A stretch of 64,000 nt of DNA from Ignatzschineria sp. RMDPL8A (lineage in GTDB: Bacteria; Pseudomonadota; Gammaproteobacteria; Cardiobacteriales; Wohlfahrtiimonadaceae), in contig NZ_JAPPWA010000002.1 of NCBI RefSeq assembly GCF_029815055.1, forward strand, positions 620,001 to 684,000. Reading direction: 5' to 3'. Below are positions 47,578 through 56,398 of this stretch, piece after piece. Numbering within the stretch: position 1 is the first letter of the stretch; each line of letters begins with the position of its first letter. The position numbers and the translations under genes were made by a program. The notes under the pieces are model-generated. The model did not search any database, had not been told where the DNA came from, and was given only the letters and a program-made list of their open reading frames with translations.

Positions 47578-49730
47578 TGAAACTATTGAAGAAAAACGGA
47601 TTTGTCCCCTTCTTATTGCTGTCAGTCTTTCTCATTGTGATTTTAGCGCTGATGGCGCGTTCGATGGAATCGGTTGCTCTCTACACAAAAAATTACACCT
47701 GGCTTGTGATCGCCGGTGTGGTGCTCTTTTTACTGCTTCTTTTCCAGATTCTCTATTACCTATTGCAACTGGTGTCGAGCGTCCGCAAACGGCGGGTGGG
47801 TTCGCGTTTAAATGCGCGGATGATGCTCTTTTTCTCGGGGCTGTCGATCATTCCGATCGTGCTCTTTTTTGTCTTTTCAAGTGCGCTCTTAACACGCAGC
47901 ATTGATAGCTGGTTTGATGAATCGCTTGATAAAGGCTTTGATGATGCGCTCGCCCTTGCGCAATCGGCGCTGGAAACTCGGCGGCTAGATGCGTTACAGA
48001 TTACCCAATATGTGGGCAATCGCGTTGCTTATCTCTCCTATTTGGATTTGGCTTATCAAATTGAGAGCCTCCGCTCTGAGGTTAATGCGATGGATATCGC
48101 GGTGTTTGATCAGCATGGGCGTTATCTTGCCGCAAGCTCGAAAGATATTAATCAGATTTTGCCAGAACGCCCCGATAACGTTATTTTGATCTCGGTGATG
48201 CAGGGCATGGATTATGTCTGGCTTGAACCGCTTGTTAATGGCGATATGCGCGTTCGCGTGATTATTAAAGTGGGGCAGGACAATCCGCGCATTATTCAGG
48301 CCTTTTATGAAATTCCACAATATTACACAACGCTGGGCGAATCGACTCAGGAGTCCGTTGAAAAATATAAACAATATAAAGCGCTTCGAGGGCCACTAAA
48401 AGACAATATGCTATTCCTGCTCTCGATGGTGACTTTTCTCTCGATTTTACTCGCACTCGGGGGATCATTTTTTGCCTCCCGTCGCCTCGTTAATCCAATT
48501 ACACGGCTATCGCTTGCGACGAAATCGATCTCTGAGGGGCGCTTTCACCGCACAATTCGCGTTAAATCCAATGATGAGATCGGGTTTTTAACCCATTCGT
48601 TTAATGAGATGGTCTTAAAACTGCGGGAATCTCACGATGCGGAAAAAGCTTCCCAACGCCTCCTTGAAGCGCAGAGGGCTTACCTTGCGACGATTCTCTC
48701 AAACCTCTCATCGGGGGTTTTGGTGATTAGTAATCGCGGCTATATTCGGACCTTTAATGAGGCGGCGCTGTCGATTTTATCGGTGGATTCTGAGGCGCTC
48801 CAAGCGGTTCATGTCTATGAGCAAAAGGCGATTCCAGAGGGGCTTAGCAGCTTTATTGAGACGCTAGTGCAGCTCATTTCGAAAGTGGATACCAAAGAGA
48901 ATCAGCGTACTGAGATCACTCGCAATGTGAATGGAATGCTCCAGATTTTAACGATTCGCGTCTCAGAGCAGCGCGATTCTGAGGGCGTTTTAATTGGCTT
49001 TATTGTGGTGTTTGATGATATTACTCAGCTGATTAATTCCGAGCGGGAAGCCGCGTGGGGAGAGGTGGCGCGCCGTCTTGCCCATGAGATTAAAAATCCT
49101 CTCACGCCGATTCAGCTCTCCGCCGAGCGCATGCAACTTAAGCTTGCTGGTAAACTTGATGAAAAATCGGAAGCGCTCGTTGAGAAATCCACCAAAACGA
49201 TCATCACGCAAGTGAACGCTATGAAAGAGATGGTCAACGCCTTTAGCCAATATGCCCGTGCGCCGAAATTAAATCTCAAACAGCTTGAGATGAACCAGTT
49301 TGTGGAGGATGTCTTCTATCTTTATGAGGACTCACTTGCGAAAATTAGTACAAAGCTTATAAAATACCCTACGCCTCTGTATACCATTGGCGATGAAATT
49401 CGGTTGCGCCAGCTATTGCACAATCTCTTAAAAAATAGCGTCGAGGCGCTTGAAGAGTCCGGCGCGACCGATGGTGAAGTGGTCGTTTCGCTTGACCAAA
49501 TTGATGACAAAACGCTCGCACTTTCAGTGGCGGATAATGGGATTGGAATTAGCCAAGAGACCGCTGAAAAGATGTTTGAACCCTATGTCTCTTCAAAAAC
49601 CAAGGGAACTGGGTTAGGATTAGCCGTTGTGAAGAAGATTGTTGAAGAGCATAATGGATCGATTGCAATCCATTCTGGGGGCGAAAAACGGGGGACCACC
49701 GTTGAAGTGCATCTCCCATTACACTATTAG
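47577..49730 (+). CDS. NtrY-like membrane sensor histidine kinase
   Basis: 717 residues from ATG 47577. The N-terminus has several membrane helices (10-30, 43-68, 85-110) around a periplasmic part, and another near 280-300. A HAMP domain follows (NPITRLSLATKSISEGRF), then a PAS domain, HisKA with H503 (RRLAHEIKNPLTPIQ) and an HATPase domain with VADNGIGIS and GTGLGLAVVKKI. This is the NtrY architecture. The usual partner regulator NtrX is not next door: argH follows after 21 bp. Confidence 0.92.
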   Translation: MKLLKKNGFVPFLLLSVFLIVILALMARSMESVALYTKNYTWLVIAGVVLFLLLLFQILYYLLQLVSSVRKRRVGSRLNARMMLFFSGLSIIPIVLFFVFSSALLTRSIDSWFDESLDKGFDDALALAQSALETRRLDALQITQYVGNRVAYLSYLDLAYQIESLRSEVNAMDIAVFDQHGRYLAASSKDINQILPERPDNVILISVMQGMDYVWLEPLVNGDMRVRVIIKVGQDNPRIIQAFYEIPQYYTTLGESTQESVEKYKQYKALRGPLKDNMLFLLSMVTFLSILLALGGSFFASRRLVNPITRLSLATKSISEGRFHRTIRVKSNDEIGFLTHSFNEMVLKLRESHDAEKASQRLLEAQRAYLATILSNLSSGVLVISNRGYIRTFNEAALSILSVDSEALQAVHVYEQKAIPEGLSSFIETLVQLISKVDTKENQRTEITRNVNGMLQILTIRVSEQRDSEGVLIGFIVVFDDITQLINSEREAAWGEVARRLAHEIKNPLTPIQLSAERMQLKLAGKLDEKSEALVEKSTKTIITQVNAMKEMVNAFSQYARAPKLNLKQLEMNQFVEDVFYLYEDSLAKISTKLIKYPTPLYTIGDEIRLRQLLHNLLKNSVEALEESGATDGEVVVSLDQIDDKTLALSVADNGIGISQETAEKMFEPYVSSKTKGTGLGLAVVKKIVEEHNGSIAIHSGGEKRGTTVEVHLPLHY

Positions 49731-49751
49731 TTAAAAGGTTTTATTAAAATT

Positions 49752-51134
49752 ATGTCACAAAAAGTAAATACCCAGTGGGGTGGACGTTTCTCGGAGAGTA
49801 CCGATGCCTTTGTGCAGGCGTTCACAGGATCGGTTGATTTTGATCAGCGCATGTATGCCGAAGATATTGCGGGATCGCTTGCGCACGCAGAGATGCTCTA
49901 CACCCAAGGCATTCTTACGGAAGAGGATTTCAATCTCATTAAAGAGGGATTAGCGGCGGTAAAAGCTGAGATTGAAGCCGGGAATTTTAACTGGTCGATC
50001 GAGCTTGAAGACGTTCACATGAACGTTGAGGCGAGCTTAACCGATAAGATTGGCATTGCGGGAAAACGGCTTCACACCGGGCGCTCACGTAATGACCAAG
50101 TGGCCACCGATATCCGTCTTTGGCTGCGCAATCAGATCGATCGTGTCGATGCGGAATTAAAACGCCTTCAAGAGGGGATTTTAACCGTTGCTGAGCGTGA
50201 ATATGACACCATTATGCCAGGCTTTACCCATTTGCAAGTTGCGCAACCGATCACCTTTGGCCACCATTTAATGGCGTGGTTTGAGATGATTAAGCGCGAC
50301 CGTTCACGTTTTGCCGATTGCCGTCAGCGTATGAATCGCTCACCCTTAGGAGCGGCGGCTTTAGCGGGAACCACCTATCCGATCGACCGTCATTTAAGTG
50401 CGAAATTGTTAGGCTTTGATGGACCGACTGAAAACTCACTCGATTCAGTTTCCGATCGTGACTTTGCCATTGAATTTACCGCAGCAGCATCGATTTTAGG
50501 CATGCACTTATCACGTTTTTCTGAAGAGCTTGTATTATGGGCAACGCCGGCATTTGATTTTATCAATCTGCCCGATCGATTCTGTACCGGTTCATCGATC
50601 ATGCCACAAAAGAAAAATCCGGATGTGCCTGAATTAGTGCGCGGGAAAACAGGGCGTCTATATGGCCATCTCTTCTCGCTGTTAACACTGATGAAGAGCC
50701 AGCCGCTTGCGTACAATAAAGATAACCAAGAAGATAAAGAGCCGCTCTTTGATACCGTTGATACGGTGCTTGGTTCCGTGCGCGCCTTTGCTGATATGAT
50801 TCCGGCGATCTCAAGTAAAAAAGAGAATATGTACAACCGTACGAAACTTGGCTTTGCCACTGCAACCGACCTTGCCGATTACCTTGTGCGTAAAGGCATG
50901 CCGTTCCGTAACGCTCACGAAGTGGTGGGAAATGCAGTGCGTTTAGGCGTCGATACAAAACGCGATTTAGCGGAGATGAGCCTATCTGAACTGCAAGGCT
51001 TCTCGGATTTGATTGGCGATGATGTCTTTGATTATCTCACGCTTGAAGGCTCGGTTGCTGCCCGTGATCACTTTGGTGGTACGGCGCCCAAACAAGTGTT
51101 AGCTGCCATTGAACGTGCAAAAGAGGCGATCTAA
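49752..51134 (+). CDS. argH: Argininosuccinate lyase
   Basis: ArgH makes arginine and fumarate from argininosuccinate. The superfamily signature [15 protein letters not shown] is present near residue 280, along with [13 protein letters not shown] and [11 protein letters not shown]. The 460-residue length is normal. No other arginine genes are nearby. It ends with a hairpin at 51168-51189. Confidence 0.97.
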   Translation: MSQKVNTQWGGRFSESTDAFVQAFTGSVDFDQRMYAEDIAGSLAHAEMLYTQGILTEEDFNLIKEGLAAVKAEIEAGNFNWSIELEDVHMNVEASLTDKIGIAGKRLHTGRSRNDQVATDIRLWLRNQIDRVDAELKRLQEGILTVAEREYDTIMPGFTHLQVAQPITFGHHLMAWFEMIKRDRSRFADCRQRMNRSPLGAAALAGTTYPIDRHLSAKLLGFDGPTENSLDSVSDRDFAIEFTAAASILGMHLSRFSEELVLWATPAFDFINLPDRFCTGSSIMPQKKNPDVPELVRGKTGRLYGHLFSLLTLMKSQPLAYNKDNQEDKEPLFDTVDTVLGSVRAFADMIPAISSKKENMYNRTKLGFATATDLADYLVRKGMPFRNAHEVVGNAVRLGVDTKRDLAEMSLSELQGFSDLIGDDVFDYLTLEGSVAARDHFGGTAPKQVLAAIERAKEAI

Positions 51135-51167
51135 AAACGGTCGATCTGACAAAATCATAGAGAACTT

Positions 51168-51196
51168 AACGCATCTTTCGGGGTGCGTTTACTTTT
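51168..51196 (+). terminator. Terminator after argH
   Basis: AACGCATC (51168-51175) pairs with GGTGCGTT (51182-51189) with one G-T pair and a 6-nt loop; a broken T-run follows. Confidence 0.65.
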
Positions 51197-51220
51197 TGCG
51201 ATATAATAAAAGATTGGGTG

Positions 51221-51243
51221 TGCGTGAGTGGTTACCTCACGCA
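51221..51243 (+). repeat. Perfect 8-bp inverted repeat before the transglycosylase gene
   Basis: TGCGTGAG (51221-51228) and CTCACGCA (51236-51243) with a 7-nt loop, 30 nt before the ATG and with no T-run. A TATAAT lies just upstream at 51202-51207, so the hairpin would be at the front of the mRNA or act as an operator. Confidence 0.6.
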
Positions 51244-51272
51244 TAAAATGAGCAATAAACGCGGAGGAATAG

Positions 51273-52412
51273 ATGCGGACGTGGCAATTGTTATGCGCCG
51301 GAGTAGGGGCGCTGATTTTGATGGGGTGCAGTACGAAAGAGCCTCATTTTAGTGAGCCAAAATCGATGAAGCCGATGGTGACGTTTTGGGAAGATGTCTA
51401 CTCAAAATGGGATGAAGATACCGTTATTTTTCACGATCATACCTATATGGATCTTGTCTACGCGGCGGAAAAACTGCCTCGTTCTGAGAAGGTGGCGATT
51501 AGCCAAAAACGTGACGCGCTCTATAACACTCTATTAAGTTTAGAAGAGAAACAACACTCGAAAATTCCCCTAACACCGGACGAAGCGAAACTATTAAAGC
51601 TGATTAAATCGAAAGGGCATGGCGATAAACTCGATGGCATTGCCGATCGATTACGCACACAGCGCGGCCTGAAAAATTCCTTTAAAGCGGGATTAGAGGA
51701 GAGTTATTACTATCTCCCTCATTTTGAAAAACTCTTTGAAGAGGCCGGATTCCCCAAAGAGCTTGCCTATCTACCGCACGTTGAATCTTCGTTCCAAAAT
51801 CATGCTCGCTCAACGGTGGGCGCGGGTGGTATGTGGCAATTTATGCCGCGTACCGCGCAAAGTTATATGCCGATGTATCGCGGAACCTACGATGGACGTT
51901 TTGACCCATTTGTAGCAGCGAAAGGGGCAGTCAATTATTTAAAAGATTCTTATACAGTAGCTGAATCGTGGCCGCTTGCGATCACGTCATACAATCATGG
52001 TTTGGGCGGCGTTTTAAAAGCGCGTGATGCCCATGGCGATGATATCGGGGAGATTGTGTGGAACTATAAAGGGGATCGGTTTGGCTTTGCCTCACGAAAC
52101 TTTTATGCTGAATTTTTAGCGGCGAAGAAGATTGCAAAATCTCCAGAACGCTATTTTGCTGATATTAATCCAAAACACTATCCCGCGATTGAGGGGATTC
52201 GCTTAACAAAACCGATGACGGTGCAAGAACTCTCATCAAAAATCGGAATTGAGGATGCGGAATTGATTCGTTTAAATCCTGCGTGGCTTGCCAATATTCG
52301 CAATAATCGCCGCGTCATTCCCCCACAAACCGATATTTGGGTGCCGAAAGGGACGCACATTCAATTAGCCGATCGCTCATTTTATGAGCCTGGGGATTTC
52401 CACGATCTGTAA
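51273..52412 (+). CDS. Membrane-bound lytic transglycosylase, MltD-like
   Basis: 379 residues. Lipobox LILMGC with Cys19. The SLT catalytic domain (about 165-290) has YLPHVESSFQNHARS with the catalytic Glu, GGMWQFMP and the later SYNHGLGG. One LysM-like module lies at the C-terminus (about 315-370, MTVQELSSKIG ... DIWVPKGTH). E. coli MltD has two LysM modules. It cuts glycan strands in the periplasm. The unit has its own putative promoter and a terminator. Confidence 0.88.
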   Translation: MRTWQLLCAGVGALILMGCSTKEPHFSEPKSMKPMVTFWEDVYSKWDEDTVIFHDHTYMDLVYAAEKLPRSEKVAISQKRDALYNTLLSLEEKQHSKIPLTPDEAKLLKLIKSKGHGDKLDGIADRLRTQRGLKNSFKAGLEESYYYLPHFEKLFEEAGFPKELAYLPHVESSFQNHARSTVGAGGMWQFMPRTAQSYMPMYRGTYDGRFDPFVAAKGAVNYLKDSYTVAESWPLAITSYNHGLGGVLKARDAHGDDIGEIVWNYKGDRFGFASRNFYAEFLAAKKIAKSPERYFADINPKHYPAIEGIRLTKPMTVQELSSKIGIEDAELIRLNPAWLANIRNNRRVIPPQTDIWVPKGTHIQLADRSFYEPGDFHDL

Positions 52413-52441
52413 TTGGTATGCTCTATTCATATGCATTAATC

Positions 52442-52471
52442 GCCCTGTGAGCTCGCTTACGGGGCTTTTTT
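52442..52471 (+). terminator. Terminator after the transglycosylase gene
   Basis: A 10-bp stem with two or three G-T pairs from 52442 to 52465, capped by CTCG, followed by six T residues. Confidence 0.85.
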
Positions 52472-52583
52472 ATGGTCAAACGGGATGGAAAGATTGGCAG
52501 AGAGGCGTTCAATCGAGTACACTTTAAATTCATTGTCTGCCACGATTTGTGGCGATCGTTTATCAATAGAGGATAGAATTTTC

Positions 52584-53492
52584 ATGAAGATAGAACTCTC
52601 CAAACCTTTTTTTGTAGAGACGCTCTGTATTGTCGGGATTGGCTTGATCGGCGGGTCGCTCGCTAGAGCGCTCAAAAGCGCTAACGCAGTGGGAAAAGTG
52701 ATCGCCTATGATGCCAATGAAGAGGCGCTGTCGAAAGCGAAAGAGTTGGGAGTCGCAGATGAGATCTATACCGATTTAGCCGAAGCGGCGGCGCTCGCTG
52801 ACATTATTGTGCTCGCAACGCCGATCACCGTTATGGCGGAGGTGATGGCGACCATTATGCCGGTGGTAAAACCGGCGGCGGTAATTACCGATGTGGGCTC
52901 AACGAAAGGCTCGGTAGTGCGTGATATTGAGGCACGATTGGGGGAATTGCCAGGACGATTTGTCCCCGCTCACCCCATTGCCGGGACGGAAAAGCATGGC
53001 GTTGAAAACAGTTTTGATACGCTCTATCACGGGCGCCGTACGCTCATTATTCCGCATATTAATAACAATCATGAAGCGGTAACGATCATTCGCGATATGT
53101 GGAAAGCGGCGGGCTCAATCACCGAAGAGATGGGCGTAAAACATCATGATCAGGTATTGGCGGCAACCTCGCACATTCCCCATCTATTAGCCTTTAGTAC
53201 CGTCGATACGCTCGCAAATTTAGACGATCGGGCGGAGATTTTCCGGTTTGCGGCAGGGGGCTTTCGTGATTTTACTCGTATCTCAGCATCAGACCCTGCG
53301 CTCTGGGCAGACATCTGCCTGCAGAACCGCGAATCGATTTTGGAAGTTCTGGTGGCCTATCAGAAAAAGCTTGATACCTTAAAAGAGGCGTTAGATGAGA
53401 AAGATCGCGATACCATTTTAGAGATCTTTTCTCGGGCAAAACATGCGCGCGATAATTTCTATCAAGAGCCGGTTAAAAACTGCCAGGATTAA
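52584..53492 (+). CDS. tyrA: Prephenate dehydrogenase
   Basis: Converts prephenate (and possibly arogenate) to the tyrosine precursor with NAD. The Rossmann motif VGIGLIGGSLARAL sits near residue 16, and PAHPIAGTEKHGVE in the middle is the substrate-binding block. It is the stand-alone type, without a chorismate mutase domain. I take ATG 52584 with AGAGGA upstream, 302 residues; a longer frame from 52485 overlaps the preceding terminator region. hisC and aroA, common neighbours, are not here. Confidence 0.92.
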   Translation: MKIELSKPFFVETLCIVGIGLIGGSLARALKSANAVGKVIAYDANEEALSKAKELGVADEIYTDLAEAAALADIIVLATPITVMAEVMATIMPVVKPAAVITDVGSTKGSVVRDIEARLGELPGRFVPAHPIAGTEKHGVENSFDTLYHGRRTLIIPHINNNHEAVTIIRDMWKAAGSITEEMGVKHHDQVLAATSHIPHLLAFSTVDTLANLDDRAEIFRFAAGGFRDFTRISASDPALWADICLQNRESILEVLVAYQKKLDTLKEALDEKDRDTILEIFSRAKHARDNFYQEPVKNCQD

Positions 53493-53600
53493 CTCCTAAG
53501 CCATGTAAAAAATAAAAGAATATCGTATTAACAAGATAATACGGCGATTTTATAACAATTAAGAAAAGGCTTAATAATCTTTTTTGTGCTGATCGCAAAG

Positions 53601-53638
53601 AAAAAAGCACCCGCGTTTAGAACGACAGGGTGCTTTTT
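53601..53638. terminator. Bidirectional terminator between tyrA and the GntR gene
   Basis: AAAAAGCACCC (53602-53612) pairs perfectly with GGGTGCTTTTT (53628-53638), with A and T runs on both sides. Confidence 0.88.
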
Positions 53639-53701
53639 ATAATCCGCTTGGGATGTTTTGAGGTTGAAATTAAAATCAGAGCCTCGTCTTTTTCGGCCCA
53701 T

Positions 53702-54424
53702 TCACATGTTATTTACATAGTTACTAAAGATCAGCTCGGTGGCCTCTTTATGGTGCTGGATAAAGACCTTTTTAGCGCGATCAAAGTTGCGATTGCGGAG
53801 ATGTTCAACAATTGAAAAGTGCTGATCAAGCGCCTTACGAAGAACCTTTTCCCGGCTCTGATGCTTCATATAACTCTCATGTTGAATAAAGTTGATCGAG
53901 ACATAGTATGAGGGATACATATTGGTTAAAACGCGACTATTAGCGGCTTTAACGAGCTCGAAATGATAGAGATAGTTGTGCTGTGAGATATGATTAAGAT
54001 CGTCAAGATCGATCACCATCTGTTGGGCGTGATATTCCATCTTATCTAAAATGTCGGTGAGATCTTCGTTGTCTTCCACTTTTTCTAGTGCACGCACTTC
54101 GATATAGCGTTTAAAGGCATAAAGATCGAGGATCTCTTCGAGGTTGTGTTCATATAAAAATGTGCCTCGGTTCTCAATTTTATGGGCCACCCCTTCAGTA
54201 ATGAGCATCAAAATTGCTTCACGAACCGGCGCACGGCTCACTTTCAATTTTTTCGCATAGACCTCTTCGGTAATCTTCTCACCAGGCTTTAATTCGCCAT
54301 TTAAAATATCTTCGAGAATCGAATTTTTGATCTGTCCCGGCAACGAAATATATTGATTCTGTTCCATCAAGATAGGGTGTTTAATTTTGCCTTCGCGTAC
54401 CGTATTAGTTTTTTCCTCTGACAT
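53702..54424 (-). CDS. GntR-family regulator, FadR/FCD subfamily
   Basis: A transcription factor with an N-terminal winged helix (about residues 25-85, GELKPGEKITEEVYAKKLKVS, then RAPVREAILML) and an all-helical FCD effector domain (90-240) with His and Asp residues that often bind metal and organic acids. I take ATG 54424 (MSEEKTN), 240 residues; an in-frame GTG at 54478 would add 18. It lies upstream of nothing on its strand except the terminator, and downstream of the MFS gene end by 178 bp. Target and ligand are unknown. Confidence 0.85.
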   Translation of the reverse strand: MSEEKTNTVREGKIKHPILMEQNQYISLPGQIKNSILEDILNGELKPGEKITEEVYAKKLKVSRAPVREAILMLITEGVAHKIENRGTFLYEHNLEEILDLYAFKRYIEVRALEKVEDNEDLTDILDKMEYHAQQMVIDLDDLNHISQHNYLYHFELVKAANSRVLTNMYPSYYVSINFIQHESYMKHQSREKVLRKALDQHFSIVEHLRNRNFDRAKKVFIQHHKEATELIFSNYVNNM

Positions 54425-54581
54425 ATTCGTACTGTTTCCATTTTTTGCAATCGGTTTCAATAGACTCCCGTCTACCACATTTGACGACTGTATTTATTGT
54501 TATATCCGCTCACGATAAACGAGAATTAAGTGGGCGATTGTAATGTACGTCAAATTGTCGCCATTTTACCCTAATTTACCC

Positions 54582-54608
54582 AAATAGTGTAAGAGGCTTA
54601 CACTATTT
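54582..54608 (-). terminator. Hairpin overlapping the MFS gene stop
   Basis: A perfect 12-bp inverted repeat (54582-54593 with 54597-54608) with a 3-nt loop that contains the stop codon of the - strand MFS gene. Only a short T-run follows on the - strand, so it is a probable but weak terminator. Confidence 0.55.
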
Positions 54609-56066
54609 TACGTTCAAATATTGATCATTTTCAGGTAATTCCTCTAAATGTGATGCTTCAATCACCGATTTTACGAATTGATCATAACGGTAGGCTTCCG
54701 CAATCGGTACTAATGGGTAGCGTTCAGGTTTACGTTTCTCTTTTTCGATCTGCGCCTCTTCGATCTCGCCAAGGAGCACCTCTTTAATCTGTTGTGCCTC
54801 TTCGTTTTCCATATATTCTTTCACGGTATCTTCATCGATACGGGGGTCAAGCGCGGCTGAGATCGGCGATGTATGGCCATCGGGCATAATAACGTGGGGA
54901 AGGGCTTCTTCCGGGGCTTTTTCAAGACGGCGGCTCGCTTTAAGAAGGTTGAGCCCAATCACGCTAAAGGCACCAAAGAAGAAAAAGAGATAAAGCCCGG
55001 TACCGCCAAAGCGTTGCATAAAGTAGCTCGCAATGAGGGGGCCAATCCCGGCGCCAATCCCAAAGAGCACCAGTAAAATCGCACTTAACGAGACCCGCTT
55101 TTCCGCGCTGACGTTGTCATTTGCGATCGCTACAGAAAGTGGATAGAGGGTAAATAAGAGGGAAGCGGCCACAATGCCTAAAAACAAAATGAGGTAGAGA
55201 GGTAGCGGAATATGCAAAATCGGAAGGTTCATCGCCAGCGTTAATCCTGCAATCAAAAGCGAGATAAAGGTGATCAGACGCAGACGATTCACGCGATCCG
55301 AGAGATAGCCAAGAGGCCACTGAATTACAAAAGCTGCGCCGATACAGAGCGCCATATAAACCCCGGCCTCTTGCGTTCCAAGCTCCATACGGCTTGCAAA
55401 GAGTGGCCCCAATCCATAAAAAGAGCCGGTCAACATGCCAGCAACGGCGGTAATGATTAGTACCTGCGGAATTTGGCGGATAAAGTGAAAAATCTGTAGA
55501 GGTGCCGCTTTAAGGGGCGTTGGGTGAATGGCGCGGGTGACGGCAAGCGGAATAAGGCAGAGCGAAAAGAAGATCGATACAATCATTAAAATCCGCACAT
55601 CGATCGTATCAAAGAGCAGAAATACCAATTGGCCGAGCATCATCCCTAGATAGGTCGCCGCCATATAAAAGGCAAAGACGCGCCCGCGATTTTCAGGTTC
55701 CGCCTGATCGTTGAGCCAGCTTTCGATCACCATATATTGGCACATCATCACTAGCCCCGTAATAAAGCGAATCGCAATCCAAAAGGGGATGTAATCGATG
55801 AGCGCAATCATCAACACAGCCGCCGCCGTAACGCCCGATGCGGCGACATAACTTCGGATATGCCCAACGCGCGCAATCAATTTATGTCCAAACTTAGCGC
55901 CGATCACAAGGCCGGCATAATAGGCGGTGGTGAGGCTACTAATTAAGAGCTCACTCACCTCTTTTTGGCCAAGATCGAGGGCAAGATAGGTGGTTAATAG
56001 ACCATTACCAAACAGCATAAAAAGCGTGGCAATGTAGAGCGAAGAGAACGTCGCGAAGAGTTTCAT
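54603..56066 (-). CDS. MFS transporter (YcaD-like) with C-terminal cytoplasmic extension
   Basis: 487 residues from ATG 56066 (MKLFATFSSLYI). Twelve hydrophobic segments fill about residues 5-385. The motifs FGHKLIARVGHIRSY after helix 2, VMMCQYMVIESWLND and AEPENRGRVFAFYM are like the YcaD branch of the major facilitator superfamily. The last ~100 residues are a charged, helical tail (EIEEAQIEKEKRKPERYP) not found in YcaD (382 residues). Substrate unknown. An in-frame upstream extension to 56141 lacks transporter character. Confidence 0.85.
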   Translation of the reverse strand: MKLFATFSSLYIATLFMLFGNGLLTTYLALDLGQKEVSELLISSLTTAYYAGLVIGAKFGHKLIARVGHIRSYVAASGVTAAAVLMIALIDYIPFWIAIRFITGLVMMCQYMVIESWLNDQAEPENRGRVFAFYMAATYLGMMLGQLVFLLFDTIDVRILMIVSIFFSLCLIPLAVTRAIHPTPLKAAPLQIFHFIRQIPQVLIITAVAGMLTGSFYGLGPLFASRMELGTQEAGVYMALCIGAAFVIQWPLGYLSDRVNRLRLITFISLLIAGLTLAMNLPILHIPLPLYLILFLGIVAASLLFTLYPLSVAIANDNVSAEKRVSLSAILLVLFGIGAGIGPLIASYFMQRFGGTGLYLFFFFGAFSVIGLNLLKASRRLEKAPEEALPHVIMPDGHTSPISAALDPRIDEDTVKEYMENEEAQQIKEVLLGEIEEAQIEKEKRKPERYPLVPIAEAYRYDQFVKSVIEASHLEELPENDQYLNVK

Positions 56067-56269
56067 AAAAGTCGGCGGGCTCCTTAAATCGAGGGGTTGA
56101 AGCAAACACAGTGCCCATCGATTTAACGAGGTGACGGGCACGAGGTCTCATTATTGTAGCGCGGAATCGGAAATATTTTAAATTTCAAATTGTTAAGCTC
56201 TGCAAACATCGGCTTTACTCATTTACTTTCAGGCGATTATCTTCCATCGCGAATGGCGCATTAAATAAA

Positions 56270-56288
56270 TTAAATGAGATTCATTGCT
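56270..56288 (+). promoter_or_regulatory. Fur-box-like site 1, upstream of the tonB -35
   Basis: 19 bp with about 11 matches to the Fur consensus, built on AATGA-GAT-TCATT. It ends 7 bp before the -35. Confidence 0.55.
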
Positions 56289-56295
56289 ATTTGTA

Positions 56296-56324
56296 TTGAC
56301 AACTCAAGCAGAAATGTTAATAAT
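56296..56324 (+). promoter_or_regulatory. Promoter of tonB-exbB-exbD
   Basis: Consensus -35 TTGACA (56296-56301), 17-bp spacer and -10 AATAAT (56319-56324, five of six). It is the strongest sigma-70 match in the window, and its -10 lies under Fur-like site 2. Confidence 0.8.
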
Positions 56325-56334
56325 TCTCATTACC
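56316..56334 (+). promoter_or_regulatory. Fur-box-like site 2, over the tonB -10
   Basis: 19 bp (GTTAATAATTCTCATTACC) with 14 matches to the Fur consensus. Its place over the -10 is what an iron-dependent repressor site would need. Confidence 0.72.
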
Positions 56335-56398
56335 GTTAATAGAATGTAAAACGGAACGAATGTTTCATCTTTTATTAGGAACCTAAATAGGAATCATT

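Larger units (their letters stand above)
56067..56398. other. 332-bp divergent region between MFS gene and tonB
   Basis: The tonB half (56270-56398) holds a strong promoter and two Fur-like sites, listed separately. The MFS half (56067-56269) is without a clear promoter or ribosome site. No RNA gene or open frame of note was seen. Confidence 0.6.

Noticed and set aside
53521-53560. Inverted repeat CGTATTA...TAATACG after tyrA as a mobile-element scar
   Set aside because: Only 7 bp, no flanking duplication or transposase remnant; more likely incidental to the AT-rich gap.
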